52,689 nt of DNA from Clostridiales bacterium (lineage in GTDB: Bacteria; Bacillota; Clostridia; Oscillospirales; Oscillospiraceae). The translations under genes were made by a program, and so were the position numbers. Positions 24,485 to 33,029 of the stretch are shown piece by piece. The notes under the pieces are model-generated. The model was not told the DNA's origin. It did no database searches and saw only the letters and a program-made list of their open reading frames with translations. Numbering within the stretch: position 1 is the stretch's first letter; each line of letters begins with the position of its first letter. Where the stretch lies: NCBI GenBank assembly GCA_022787565.1, contig JALFVN010000046.1, positions 1-52,689 on the forward strand, read 5' to 3'.

Positions 24485-25419
24485 TGGATGAACCGCGCCA
24501 TGTTTCCGTACTCCTTGACGAGTGCATTGAAAATCTGAACATCAAGCCCGACGGGATCTATCTGGACGGTACTCTCGGCCTGGGCGGACATTCTTACCAA
24601 ATAGCCTCCCGCCTGAAAGGCGGAAGGCTTATCTGCATTGACCGGGACCAGACCGCCATTGACCGGGCGGGAAAGCGCCTTGCTCCCTTTGGGGATAAGG
24701 TGACCTTTGTCCACGGCAATTTCAGCGACGCGGCGGAGATCCTGGAAGATTTGGGTATCGGGGCCGTGGACGGTATGCTTTTTGACCTCGGTGTGTCCTC
24801 GCCCCAGCTGGATGAGACACAGCGGGGCTTTTCCTATCTGCACGACGCGCCGCTGGACATGCGCATGGACAGCTCGGACAGTCTGACGGCCTATGAGGTG
24901 GTGAACAGCTGGGACGAAAACCGGCTCAACCGCATCTTCTGGGACTACGGCGAAGAGCGCTACGCCCGGCGGATCACCGGCGCCATCCTCTCCGCCCGGC
25001 AGAAAAAGCCCATAGAGAGCACCTTGGAGCTGGTGGAGATCATCAAAAGCGCCATGCCCGCCGCCGCCCTGCGGGAAAAACAGCACCCGGCCAAGCGCAG
25101 CTTTCAGGCCATCCGTATCGCCGTCAACGACGAGCTGGGGGCCATCCGGCAGATGATGGATACCGCGCCGGACAAGCTGAGAAAGGGCGGACGGCTCTGC
25201 GTCATCAGCTTCCATTCCTTAGAGGACAGGATCGTGAAAACCGGTATCGCTGCCAGGGAAAACGGCTGTACCTGCCCCAGGGAGGCGCCCATCTGCACCT
25301 GCGGCTTTGTACAGACCCTGAAAAGCGTGACCAGAAAGCCCATCCTGCCAAGCGCGGAGGAGACGGAGCGCAATCCCCGGGCCAGAAGCGCAAAGCTCCG
25401 GGTGGCGGAGAGAGTATGA
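24484..25419 (+). CDS. rsmH: 16S rRNA (cytosine-1402 N4)-methyltransferase RsmH
   Basis: Methylates C1402 in the decoding centre of 16S rRNA. SAM-binding motif LDGTLGLGGHS (about 27-37), the LFDLGVSSPQLD block, and the C-terminal FHSLEDRIVK and NPRARSAKLRVAER are all family signatures. The length of 311 is typical. A four-cysteine cluster (NGCTCPREAPICTCGF) near residue 260 is a normal zinc-like decoration in Firmicutes members. It overlaps mraZ by one base and ftsL by four. Confidence 0.95.
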   Translation: MDEPRHVSVLLDECIENLNIKPDGIYLDGTLGLGGHSYQIASRLKGGRLICIDRDQTAIDRAGKRLAPFGDKVTFVHGNFSDAAEILEDLGIGAVDGMLFDLGVSSPQLDETQRGFSYLHDAPLDMRMDSSDSLTAYEVVNSWDENRLNRIFWDYGEERYARRITGAILSARQKKPIESTLELVEIIKSAMPAAALREKQHPAKRSFQAIRIAVNDELGAIRQMMDTAPDKLRKGGRLCVISFHSLEDRIVKTGIAARENGCTCPREAPICTCGFVQTLKSVTRKPILPSAEETERNPRARSAKLRVAERV

Positions 25420-25721
25420 GCAGGGAAAAAAGGACCCCGGCGCTTTTATTCAACACCATAGCCGCCCTGTTTTCGGCGGTGCTGCTGGTGCTGTCCCTGC
25501 TGTGCGCGGTGGAGACTGCCGCTGTGAACGACCGGGCCGCCGCACTGAAAAAGGAAAACGAGCGCCTGAAAACCGAAAATCAGATTTTACAGGCCAGGCT
25601 GGACAACAGCCTGAGTATTGCCGAGCTTGAGCGCCGCGCCCTGGAAGAGCTGGGGATGCAGCGCCCCAACCCGGGACAGATACAGACTATAGAATACACA
25701 GCGCTTGTGGACGAAGAATGA
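25416..25721 (+). CDS. ftsL: Cell division protein FtsL (FtsL/DivIC-like)
   Basis: Bitopic division protein that forms a coiled-coil complex with DivIC and FtsQ/DivIB. A short basic N-terminus (MSREKRTP) is followed by one helix (about 9-32). A leucine-zipper-like coiled coil lies at about 38-68 (ALKKENERLKTENQILQARL). It ends with IAELERRALEELGMQRPNPG, typical of the FtsL/DivIC group. Identification rests on topology and position between rsmH and the penicillin-binding protein. It overlaps rsmH by 4 bases (ATGA). Confidence 0.88.
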   Translation: MSREKRTPALLFNTIAALFSAVLLVLSLLCAVETAAVNDRAAALKKENERLKTENQILQARLDNSLSIAELERRALEELGMQRPNPGQIQTIEYTALVDEE

Positions 25722-25783
25722 TGTAGTGTAAGGATAAGCCGCTGAATATATTGGGTATATATTCGTAAAAGCGGGAGTGTGCT

Positions 25784-28105
25784 ATGTCAGGGACAGTTGA
25801 AAAGGGAAGGGGCAGCGGCCCCAACCGTCAGATGCTCCGCCGCGCGCTGGCCCTGATGGGCCTTTGCGGTATTGCCGCCTTTCTTGTGCTGCTTATCCGG
25901 CTGTACAAGCTGCAGATCACAGACCATGAGTTCTACGAGGAGCTGGCCATCGGGCAGCAGCTCCGGGAGGCGGCAGCCTCCCCGTCCAGAGGGACCATTT
26001 ACGACACCAATATGAACCCGCTGGCGGTCAGCGCCTCGGTGGACAATGTTTATCTCAGCCCTGCCGAGATCCAGATGTACGGCGAGGACAGGGAACTGAT
26101 CGCCCGGGGACTTTCTCAGATCCTGGGGCTTGACTATGATGATATACTGGAAAAGACCGGACGGACCGGCTCCTGGTATGTGACGGTGGCCCGGAAGGTG
26201 GAGGCCGAACAGGCGGCGGAGGTCCGCCGCTTCAAAACGGATAACGGCCTGAAGGGCGTCCGTCTGGAGACGGACACCAAGCGCTATTACCCGAATTCTT
26301 CTCTGGCCTGCCATCTCATCGGCTTTGTGGGCACGGACAACACCGGCCTTGAGGGGATAGAGGCAAAATACAATTCCGCTCTTGCCGGCAGTGCCGGCCG
26401 CACCCTGCGTGCCACCAACGCCTACGGCACTGAGCTGCTTTTTACCTCCTTTGAGGAATACTCCCCCGGTAAGGACGGCTGCGATCTGGTGCTGACGGTG
26501 GATTCCACCATCCAATACTATGTGGAAAAGCACCTGAAACAGGCCGTGGAGGACTACGACATCCAAAACGGCGCGGGAGCCATTGCCATGGACGTGAATA
26601 CCGGCGGTATTCTGGCCATGGCCTCCATTGAGGGCTATGATCTGAACGATTTTCTCGCCGTCAGCGACGAGGCACAGGCCCTGATCAACGCTGCCGCCAG
26701 TGAAGAGGAAGCGACGGCCCTCCTTCAGCAGGCCCAGGCCAGACAGTGGCGGAACAAGGCCCTGTCCGACACCTATGAGCCCGGTTCCACCTTCAAGATC
26801 ATTACCCTGTCCATGGCCCTGGAGGAAGGGGCCGTGGATCTGACAGACAGCTTTTACTGCGGCGGGAACGTCAGCGTTCTTGGCCGCACCAGTCCCATCC
26901 GCTGCTGGAAGGACGGGGGCCACGGCTCCCAGAATCTGACCCAGGCGGTGCAGCACTCCTGCAACGTGGCCTTTGTGAATATCGGCCTGCGGGTGGGGGC
27001 GGAGACCTTTTACCAATACTGCGAAGCCTTTGGCTTTTTGAACCTGAGCGCCGACCCGGACGAGAATCTGACCGCCACCACCGGCATCGACCTCGCCGGG
27101 GAGAGCGGCAGCATCTGGTGGAGCCGGAACACCTTCTGTTCGGAGAAAAATCTGTCCCAGCTGGCGGCGGCCTCCTTTGGCCAGACCTTTACCATCACCC
27201 CCCTGCAGCTCATTACCGCGGTCAGCGCCTGCGTCAACGGGGGAAGGCTGATGCAGCCCTATGTGGTGCGGCAGCTGCGAAACCCGGACGGCACAGTGGC
27301 CTATGCGCGTGAGCCCACCCTGGTGCGCCAGGTCATCAGCGGGGAGACCTCGGCCAAGGTGCGCAGTATTTTAGAGCAGGTGGTGGGCGACCCTATGGAC
27401 GGCACCGGCAGAAACGCCGCCGTGGCCGGTTACCGTATCGGCGGCAAGACCGGCACCAGCGAAAAGGTCAGTCTGGAGGCCCAGACGGGGGAGAAGGAGT
27501 ACATCGTCTCCTTTATCGGCTTTGCTCCGGCGGACGATCCGAAGATCGCTCTGCTGGTATTTCTGGATACGCCCTCCAACAAGTCTGGCGTTTATATCAG
27601 CGGCGGACAGATGGCGGCCCCGGTTGTGGGGAATATGATGGCGGATATCCTGCCCTACCTGGGGGTAGAGCCGGAAGGCGCCGAGGGCGCAGGAGCCGAT
27701 GTGACCGTGCCCGATTTTACCGCCCTTGGCCGGGAAGAGCTTTCCGCTGCCGTGAAGGAGGCGGGTCTGGATTACCGGACCATCGGCGAAGGGGACAGCG
27801 TCACCGGGCAGCTGCCCGCGGCAGGCGCTTCCATTGCCGAAGGAAGCCAGATCATCCTTTATTTTGACGCGCAAGTTTCGCCCGACAGGGAGACTGTGCC
27901 TGAGCTTACCGGCATGAGCTACGCCCAGGCCAGAGACACCCTGTCATACTATGGGATATATATACACGCAACCAGTCCCGTCACCGATGCCGGGACGCAG
28001 AAAGTAAGCAGCCAGAGCATACAGCCCGGCTGCCTTGTGGGACACGGCAGCATCGTTGAGGTCACGCTCTTCAGCGACGACGATTCGATGCTGGGAAGGT
28101 ATTGA
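25784..28105 (+). CDS. ftsI: Class B penicillin-binding protein (FtsI/PBP2B/SpoVD type) with two PASTA domains
   Basis: Peptidoglycan transpeptidase of 773 residues. The N-terminal anchor helix spans about 24-44. The dimerisation domain starts at SPSRGTIYDTNMNPLA. The transpeptidase has the active-site GSTFK (Ser about 334), HSCN (about 391) and KTGT (about 556). Two C-terminal PASTA repeats begin near 639 (VPDFTALGREEL) and 703 (VPELTGMSYAQARD). Two PASTA domains favour the vegetative PBP2B type over SpoVD, which has one. Position between ftsL and murE is standard. The ribosome site GGGAG is modest, and a 62-base gap separates it from ftsL. An insert of about 30 residues (SEEEATALLQQAQARQ) precedes the active-site Ser. 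Confidence 0.92.
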   Translation: MSGTVEKGRGSGPNRQMLRRALALMGLCGIAAFLVLLIRLYKLQITDHEFYEELAIGQQLREAAASPSRGTIYDTNMNPLAVSASVDNVYLSPAEIQMYGEDRELIARGLSQILGLDYDDILEKTGRTGSWYVTVARKVEAEQAAEVRRFKTDNGLKGVRLETDTKRYYPNSSLACHLIGFVGTDNTGLEGIEAKYNSALAGSAGRTLRATNAYGTELLFTSFEEYSPGKDGCDLVLTVDSTIQYYVEKHLKQAVEDYDIQNGAGAIAMDVNTGGILAMASIEGYDLNDFLAVSDEAQALINAAASEEEATALLQQAQARQWRNKALSDTYEPGSTFKIITLSMALEEGAVDLTDSFYCGGNVSVLGRTSPIRCWKDGGHGSQNLTQAVQHSCNVAFVNIGLRVGAETFYQYCEAFGFLNLSADPDENLTATTGIDLAGESGSIWWSRNTFCSEKNLSQLAAASFGQTFTITPLQLITAVSACVNGGRLMQPYVVRQLRNPDGTVAYAREPTLVRQVISGETSAKVRSILEQVVGDPMDGTGRNAAVAGYRIGGKTGTSEKVSLEAQTGEKEYIVSFIGFAPADDPKIALLVFLDTPSNKSGVYISGGQMAAPVVGNMMADILPYLGVEPEGAEGAGADVTVPDFTALGREELSAAVKEAGLDYRTIGEGDSVTGQLPAAGASIAEGSQIILYFDAQVSPDRETVPELTGMSYAQARDTLSYYGIYIHATSPVTDAGTQKVSSQSIQPGCLVGHGSIVEVTLFSDDDSMLGRY

Positions 28106-28108
28106 ACA

Positions 28109-29560
28109 ATGAAACTGAAAGAGATCGTAAAAAATCTGGAGATTCTGGATTGCAGCGCCGACCTGGACATGGAGATCGGGGGCATTAGCTATGACTCCCG
28201 GAAGACTCAGCCGGGGGACCTGTTCGTGGCCATCCGGGGCTTTGAATCCGACGGCCACCGCTTCATCCCCAAGGCTGTGGAAAAGGGGGCGGCGGCGGTG
28301 CTCTGCGAGGTCGCTCCGGAGGACGGCACGCCCTATCTGCGCGTGGCCGACTGCCGTCTGGGTCTGGCCCTTGCCAGCCGGGAGTTTTTCGGTAACCCGG
28401 CCGCGGAGATGACCATGATCGGCATCACCGGCACCAGCGGCAAGACCACCTCCTCCTACCTGCTCAAGCACCTGCTGGAGAGCAAGCTGGACGCCAGGGT
28501 GGGTCTGATCGGCACCAACGGCAACATGATCGGCGATGAATTTCTCCACACCGAGCACACCACCCCGGAGAGCTATGAACTGCATAAGCTGTTCCGCGCC
28601 ATGGCGGACGCGGGCTGTACCCATGTGGTGATGGAGGTCTCTTCCCACTCGCTGACCCTTGAGCGGGTGGCCGGGATCCAATACGATGTGGGGCTCTATA
28701 CCAATCTGAGCCAGGACCACCTGGATTTTCACAAGACCATGGAGGAATACGCCGCCGCCAAACGGCTGCTTTTCCGCCAGTGCAGAAAGGGCTGCGTGAA
28801 TCTGGACGACAAATGGGCCGGATTCATGATTTCGGGAGCGGAGTGCCCCATCAGCACCTTTTCTCTTGAGAGAAACGATGCGGACCTGGCCGCCAAGGAC
28901 ATCCGCCTTTCCGCAAACGGCGTGCGCTTTGCCGCCGTGACGGACAATGGCCTTGCGCTGACAAAGCTGGGCATCCCGGGCCTTTTCTCCGTACACAACG
29001 CCCTGGGGGTCATGTCCGTGGGTCTGACCCTGGGCATCAGCCTCAGCGACTGCGCCGACGCCATGTCCAGCGCCAAAGGCGTGAAGGGCAGGCTGGAGAT
29101 CGTTCCCACCGACAGGGACTTTTCCATCATTATCGACTATTCCCACAAGCCCGACGCCCTGGAAAACGTGCTGAAAACCTTAAAGCCCGTGACAAAGGGC
29201 CGCTTAATCGCCCTGTTCGGCTGCGGCGGAGACCGGGATAAGGCCAAGCGGCCCATTATGGGCGCTATCGCCGCCGACAACGCGGATATGGTCATCGTCA
29301 CCAGCGACAATCCCCGCACCGAGGACCCAAACGAGATCATCCGGGAGATCGTGGAGGGCACAAAAGGCAGGCGCACCCCGGTAAAGGTCCTCTGCGACCG
29401 GGTGGAGGCCATACACTGGGCTATTGACAACGCAGGGGCCGGAGATGTAATATTACTTGCCGGAAAAGGTCACGAGGATTACCAGGTGGTGGGCCATGAA
29501 AAACACCACATGGACGAGAGAGAGATCGTGGCCGAAGCCCTTGCGGCCCAAAGCCGATAA
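28109..29560 (+). CDS. murE: UDP-MurNAc-L-Ala-D-Glu:diaminopimelate ligase MurE
   Basis: Adds the third amino acid to the peptidoglycan stem peptide. ATP loop GITGTSGKTTSSYLL (about 106-120), the HTTPESYELH region and VMEVSSHSL are present. The substrate-selecting motif is DNPR (about 399-402), the form found in meso-diaminopimelate enzymes, so the wall is predicted to be DAP type. The length of 483 is normal. It begins 3 bases after the PBP gene. murF, which normally follows, is not here. Confidence 0.95.
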   Translation: MKLKEIVKNLEILDCSADLDMEIGGISYDSRKTQPGDLFVAIRGFESDGHRFIPKAVEKGAAAVLCEVAPEDGTPYLRVADCRLGLALASREFFGNPAAEMTMIGITGTSGKTTSSYLLKHLLESKLDARVGLIGTNGNMIGDEFLHTEHTTPESYELHKLFRAMADAGCTHVVMEVSSHSLTLERVAGIQYDVGLYTNLSQDHLDFHKTMEEYAAAKRLLFRQCRKGCVNLDDKWAGFMISGAECPISTFSLERNDADLAAKDIRLSANGVRFAAVTDNGLALTKLGIPGLFSVHNALGVMSVGLTLGISLSDCADAMSSAKGVKGRLEIVPTDRDFSIIIDYSHKPDALENVLKTLKPVTKGRLIALFGCGGDRDKAKRPIMGAIAADNADMVIVTSDNPRTEDPNEIIREIVEGTKGRRTPVKVLCDRVEAIHWAIDNAGAGDVILLAGKGHEDYQVVGHEKHHMDEREIVAEALAAQSR

Positions 29561-29596
29561 GCCCTTCCCGGAAAAAGACGAAAAGAGGAAAAAACC

Positions 29597-30610
29597 ATGA
29601 CGATAAAGCTGATATGCTCATTTATCCTGGCCTTTTTGTTTGCCACAGCCTTTGGAAAGTATTATATCCCCTGGCTGCGCAGGCAGAAGGCGGGGCAGGA
29701 GATCAAGAAGGACGGCCCCACCTGGCACATGGCCAAAAGCGGCACGCCCACCATGGGCGGCGTGATGTTCATTCTTGCTGTCAGCTTTGTCTGCCTGACC
29801 ATCGGCTTTCCCAGCATGATGAAGGGCAACTTTGTCCACATTTTCGTGCTGCTCTTTGCCATGGTATTCGGCGCCATCGGCCTGCTGGACGATTGGCAGA
29901 AGATCAAGAACAAGCAGAACCTGGGCCTTACGGCCAAAAAGAAGTTTCTGCTCCAGCTGGCCGCAGCTCTGGTGTTTGTACTGCTGATGCGCTCTCTGGG
30001 CTATGTCCGGCCCAACCTGTTCATCCCCTTCTCCGGGAAGACCGTGCCGCTGCCCGAGTGGCTGTACTTCGTGTTTGCGGCCTTTGTCATCGTGGGCACC
30101 GTCAACGCCGTGAACATTACCGACGGCGTGGACGGTCTGGCTACTGGCACCTCCCTGCCGGTGATGCTGTTTTTCGTGGCCGTCACCTTTGCCTGGGGAC
30201 AGGAGTTTCTGGAGCTGGGCATCTTCGCCTCCGGCCTGCTTGGCGGTCTGATGGGCTTTCTGGTGTATAACTTCAACCCGGCCAAGGTGTTCATGGGGGA
30301 CACCGGCTCCCTGTTTTTGGGCGGCGCGGTGGCGGCCCTGGCCTTTGCCTATGATATGCCTCTGGTTCTGATCACCCTGGGCATCATCTATATCATCGAG
30401 ACCCTGTCCGACATCATCCAGGTGGGCTACTTCAAGCTCAGCCACGGCAAGCGGGTGTTCAAAATGGCTCCCTTCCACCACCATCTGGAGATGGGCGGCT
30501 GGACCGGGAAAAAGTGGAGCGAAAAAGAGCTTTTTGTCCTCTTCACAGGCATATCTCTGCTCTTTGCAATCATATCATTTATTGGGGTGTTCCAGCGTTA
30601 CGCCCTGTAA
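29597..30610 (+). CDS. mraY: Phospho-MurNAc-pentapeptide transferase MraY
   Basis: Integral membrane enzyme that makes lipid I on undecaprenyl phosphate. About ten helices are visible. Conserved loops: GTPTMGGVMF, LLDDWQKI with the Asp-Asp pair, NITDGVDGLATG, FNPAKVFMGDTGSLF and the His-rich FHHHLEMGGWTG. The length of 337 is slightly above the usual 320. The ribosome site GAGGAAA precedes the ATG. It lies 36 bases after murE. Confidence 0.96.
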   Translation: MTIKLICSFILAFLFATAFGKYYIPWLRRQKAGQEIKKDGPTWHMAKSGTPTMGGVMFILAVSFVCLTIGFPSMMKGNFVHIFVLLFAMVFGAIGLLDDWQKIKNKQNLGLTAKKKFLLQLAAALVFVLLMRSLGYVRPNLFIPFSGKTVPLPEWLYFVFAAFVIVGTVNAVNITDGVDGLATGTSLPVMLFFVAVTFAWGQEFLELGIFASGLLGGLMGFLVYNFNPAKVFMGDTGSLFLGGAVAALAFAYDMPLVLITLGIIYIIETLSDIIQVGYFKLSHGKRVFKMAPFHHHLEMGGWTGKKWSEKELFVLFTGISLLFAIISFIGVFQRYAL

Positions 30611-30648
30611 TTCATGATCTGTGATTGAAAAGCCGGGGAGGTGGGAAA

Positions 30649-31809
30649 ATGCGTTACGACAGTGCCCGCCTCGCCGGCTTTTCCGATACGGCAGTGAAGG
30701 AGCGGCGCGCGCCCTTCGACACGCCCTTTTTCCTTTTGGTGCTGCTTTTGCTGTCGCTTGGCGTGGTAATGGTCCTGTCTGCAAGCTTCGCCAGGGCCTA
30801 TTACGACCCGGGCAACATCACCGGCGGCAACGCCGCCTATTATTTTGTCCGGCAGCTTTTGTTTGCCCTGTTGGGAACAGGCGGGATGCTTCTGGCGTCT
30901 AAACTGCCGATGAGCCTTTACCGGCGCGGGGCCTTTCCCTTCCTGACCTTCGCGCTGCTGCTGCTGATGCTGGTGCCCTTTATCGGCGTGAAGGTCAACG
31001 GCGCAAGGCGCTGGCTTGGCGTGGGGGGACTGACGCTTCAGCCCTCAGAGCTGGCAAAGCTGGCGGTGATTTTGTCCTTCTCCGCCCTGATTTGCAGAAT
31101 GCGGGGCAGGATGAAGACCTTCCGTTACGGCATTTTGCCCTTTGCCGCCCTTCTCTGCGCCATTGTGGGCCTGCTTGTGCTGGAACCCCATTTTTCCGCT
31201 TCTGTCATCATCATTGCCATTGGCGGGGTGATGCTGTTTTTAGGGGGCGTGCGGCTTGGCTGGTTTATCGGCGCGGCGGCCGCCGCGGGAAGCGCGCTGG
31301 CTGTACTGCTGGCCTTTTTCCCCTATGCCTCAAGCCGAATCACCACCTGGCGGGACCCCTTTTCCAGCTCCTCAGACGAGGGCTATCAGATCGTCCAGTC
31401 CCTCTACTCCATCGGCTCCGGAGGGCTCAGCGGCCTGGGCCTTGGGGGAAGCCGGCAGAAGTATCTGTATCTCCCTGAGGAGCACAACGACTTCATATTC
31501 GCCGTTGTGTGCGAGGAGCTGGGCTTTATCGGCGCGGCGCTGATCCTGACGCTGTTCGCCCTGCTGATTTTAAGGGGCTTCTGGATCGCCCTGCACTGCC
31601 GGGACCGCTATGATTTTCTGGTCTGCGCGGGAATCAGCAGCCTGCTTGCCCTTCAGGTTTTTCTGAACGTGGCGGTGGTCACCAATCTGGTGCCCTGCAC
31701 CGGAATTTCGCTGCCCTTTTTCAGCTACGGGGGCACGGCTTTGCTCATTCAACTGGGCGAGATGGGGATCATCCTCAGCGCGTCCAGAACTATTCTAATA
31801 GAAAAATGA
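30649..31809 (+). CDS. ftsW: Peptidoglycan polymerase FtsW/SpoVE (SEDS family)
   Basis: SEDS glycosyltransferase that polymerises lipid II with its partner penicillin-binding protein. About ten helices are present. Family motifs include NGARRWLGVGGLTLQPSELAK, ARITTWRDPF-like SSRITTWRDPF, SGLGLGGSRQKYLYLPEEHND and the terminal PFFSYGGTALL. The start is ATG 30649 (386 residues) with GGGGAGGTGG 6 bases upstream; an in-frame TTG at 30625 is upstream of that site. It could be named spoVE, since the two paralogues are hard to separate. It lies between mraY and murG; murD is missing. Confidence 0.92.
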   Translation: MRYDSARLAGFSDTAVKERRAPFDTPFFLLVLLLLSLGVVMVLSASFARAYYDPGNITGGNAAYYFVRQLLFALLGTGGMLLASKLPMSLYRRGAFPFLTFALLLLMLVPFIGVKVNGARRWLGVGGLTLQPSELAKLAVILSFSALICRMRGRMKTFRYGILPFAALLCAIVGLLVLEPHFSASVIIIAIGGVMLFLGGVRLGWFIGAAAAAGSALAVLLAFFPYASSRITTWRDPFSSSSDEGYQIVQSLYSIGSGGLSGLGLGGSRQKYLYLPEEHNDFIFAVVCEELGFIGAALILTLFALLILRGFWIALHCRDRYDFLVCAGISSLLALQVFLNVAVVTNLVPCTGISLPFFSYGGTALLIQLGEMGIILSASRTILIEK

Positions 31810-31833
31810 TCCAATGGAAAGGATATGAGATAT

Positions 31834-32952
31834 ATGCGTTTTGTTTTCACCTGCGGCGGTACCGCCGGACATATCAACCCTGCCATCGCCGTGGCTGGCC
31901 GGCTTAGGGAGCTGCTGCCAGACAGCGAATTTCTCTTCCTGGGCGCCGAGGGCAAAATGGAAATGCAGCTGGTTCCCATGGCGGGCTATGACATCAGGCC
32001 CCTGAAGATCACCAACATCAGCCGGGGCAAAAGCCTGAAGGCCATGATGCACAACCTGAAAACCCTGCAGAACGTGGCGGCCTCCACCCGTCAGACCAAA
32101 AAAATTCTGAAGGATTTCAAGCCCGATGTGGTCATCGGTACCGGCGGCTATGTGTGCTATCCGGTGCTGATGGCAGCGGCCAAAATGCACATCCCCACCG
32201 CCGTCCACGAGAGCAACGCCGTCCCGGGCCTGACCACAAAGATGCTCTCCGGCTATGTGGACAAGATCATGGTGGGCTTTGAGGAGAGCCGGAAATACTA
32301 CAAAAACCCGGACAGGGTGGAAGTGACCGGCACGCCGGTGCGGGGCGAATTTTCCTGCTACACCAGGGATTCCGCCAAGGCCCAGCTGGGCCTGCCGGCG
32401 GATAAGCCGCTGGTGGTGTCCGTCTGGGGCTCCCTGGGCGCGGGGCACATGAACAAAATCGTCACGGAGATGATCCCCAAGCTCCGTGGACAGGATGATT
32501 TCCGCCTGATCCACTCTGCCGGAAGCATGTACTATAAGGACGTCTGCGAAACGCTCAGCCAGACCGCCCCCGACCACGGGGAATACGGCGTGGATGTGAA
32601 GGAATATATCTACGACATGCCCAGGGTCATGGCGGCGGCGGATCTGATCATGTGCCGTGCCGGGGCCTCTACTCTGGCGGAGCTGACCTATATGGGCAAG
32701 CCCGTTATCATCGTGCCTTCCCCCAACGTGACCAACAACCACCAGGAGAAAAATGCCCGGGTTCTGGAGCGGGCAGGGGGCGCCAAGGTGCTTTTAGAGG
32801 GCGAGTTTGACGCAGATTCCCTCCTTGCGGAACTGAAAAACCTGCTCTCCGATGAAGAGAAGCTGGCCGGCATGTCTCAGGCCATGCGCTCGCTGGCCGT
32901 GCCCGACGCCACCGAAAAAATCTGCGGGATCATTCTCGACCTGCTGCATTGA
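31834..32952 (+). CDS. murG: Lipid II synthase MurG
   Basis: Adds GlcNAc to lipid I to make lipid II at the inner face of the membrane. The first glycine loop is FTCGGTAGHINPA. The second loop and acceptor region include SLGAGHMNKIV, and the donor pocket is CRAGASTLAELTYMGKPVIIVPSP. The start ATG 31834 is favoured (372 residues) because GGAAAGGA ends 10 bases before it; the ATG at 31825 abuts that site. The length is close to the usual 355-365. It lies 24 bases after ftsW, followed by a hairpin and murA. Confidence 0.95.
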   Translation: MRFVFTCGGTAGHINPAIAVAGRLRELLPDSEFLFLGAEGKMEMQLVPMAGYDIRPLKITNISRGKSLKAMMHNLKTLQNVAASTRQTKKILKDFKPDVVIGTGGYVCYPVLMAAAKMHIPTAVHESNAVPGLTTKMLSGYVDKIMVGFEESRKYYKNPDRVEVTGTPVRGEFSCYTRDSAKAQLGLPADKPLVVSVWGSLGAGHMNKIVTEMIPKLRGQDDFRLIHSAGSMYYKDVCETLSQTAPDHGEYGVDVKEYIYDMPRVMAAADLIMCRAGASTLAELTYMGKPVIIVPSPNVTNNHQEKNARVLERAGGAKVLLEGEFDADSLLAELKNLLSDEEKLAGMSQAMRSLAVPDATEKICGIILDLLH

Positions 32953-32976
32953 GCGCATTTCCCTGAATATCACATG

Positions 32977-33025
32977 AATACGCCCCGCTGCATAGTATGG
33001 CATGATTTCAATGCGCGGGGGTATT
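32977..33025 (+). promoter_or_regulatory. Leader hairpin that buries the murA ribosome site
   Basis: The arms 32977-32993 (AATACGCCCCGCTGCAT) and 33011-33025 (ATGCGCGGGGGTATT) pair over 15 positions with two single-base bulges. The 3' arm contains GGGGG (33017-33021), the only ribosome site for the murA ATG at 33030. The structure should hinder murA initiation unless opened, by a translating ribosome, temperature or a ligand. The sequence after it (TATTATGG) is not a T run, so an intrinsic terminator is unlikely. Confidence 0.6.
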
Positions 33026-33029
33026 TATT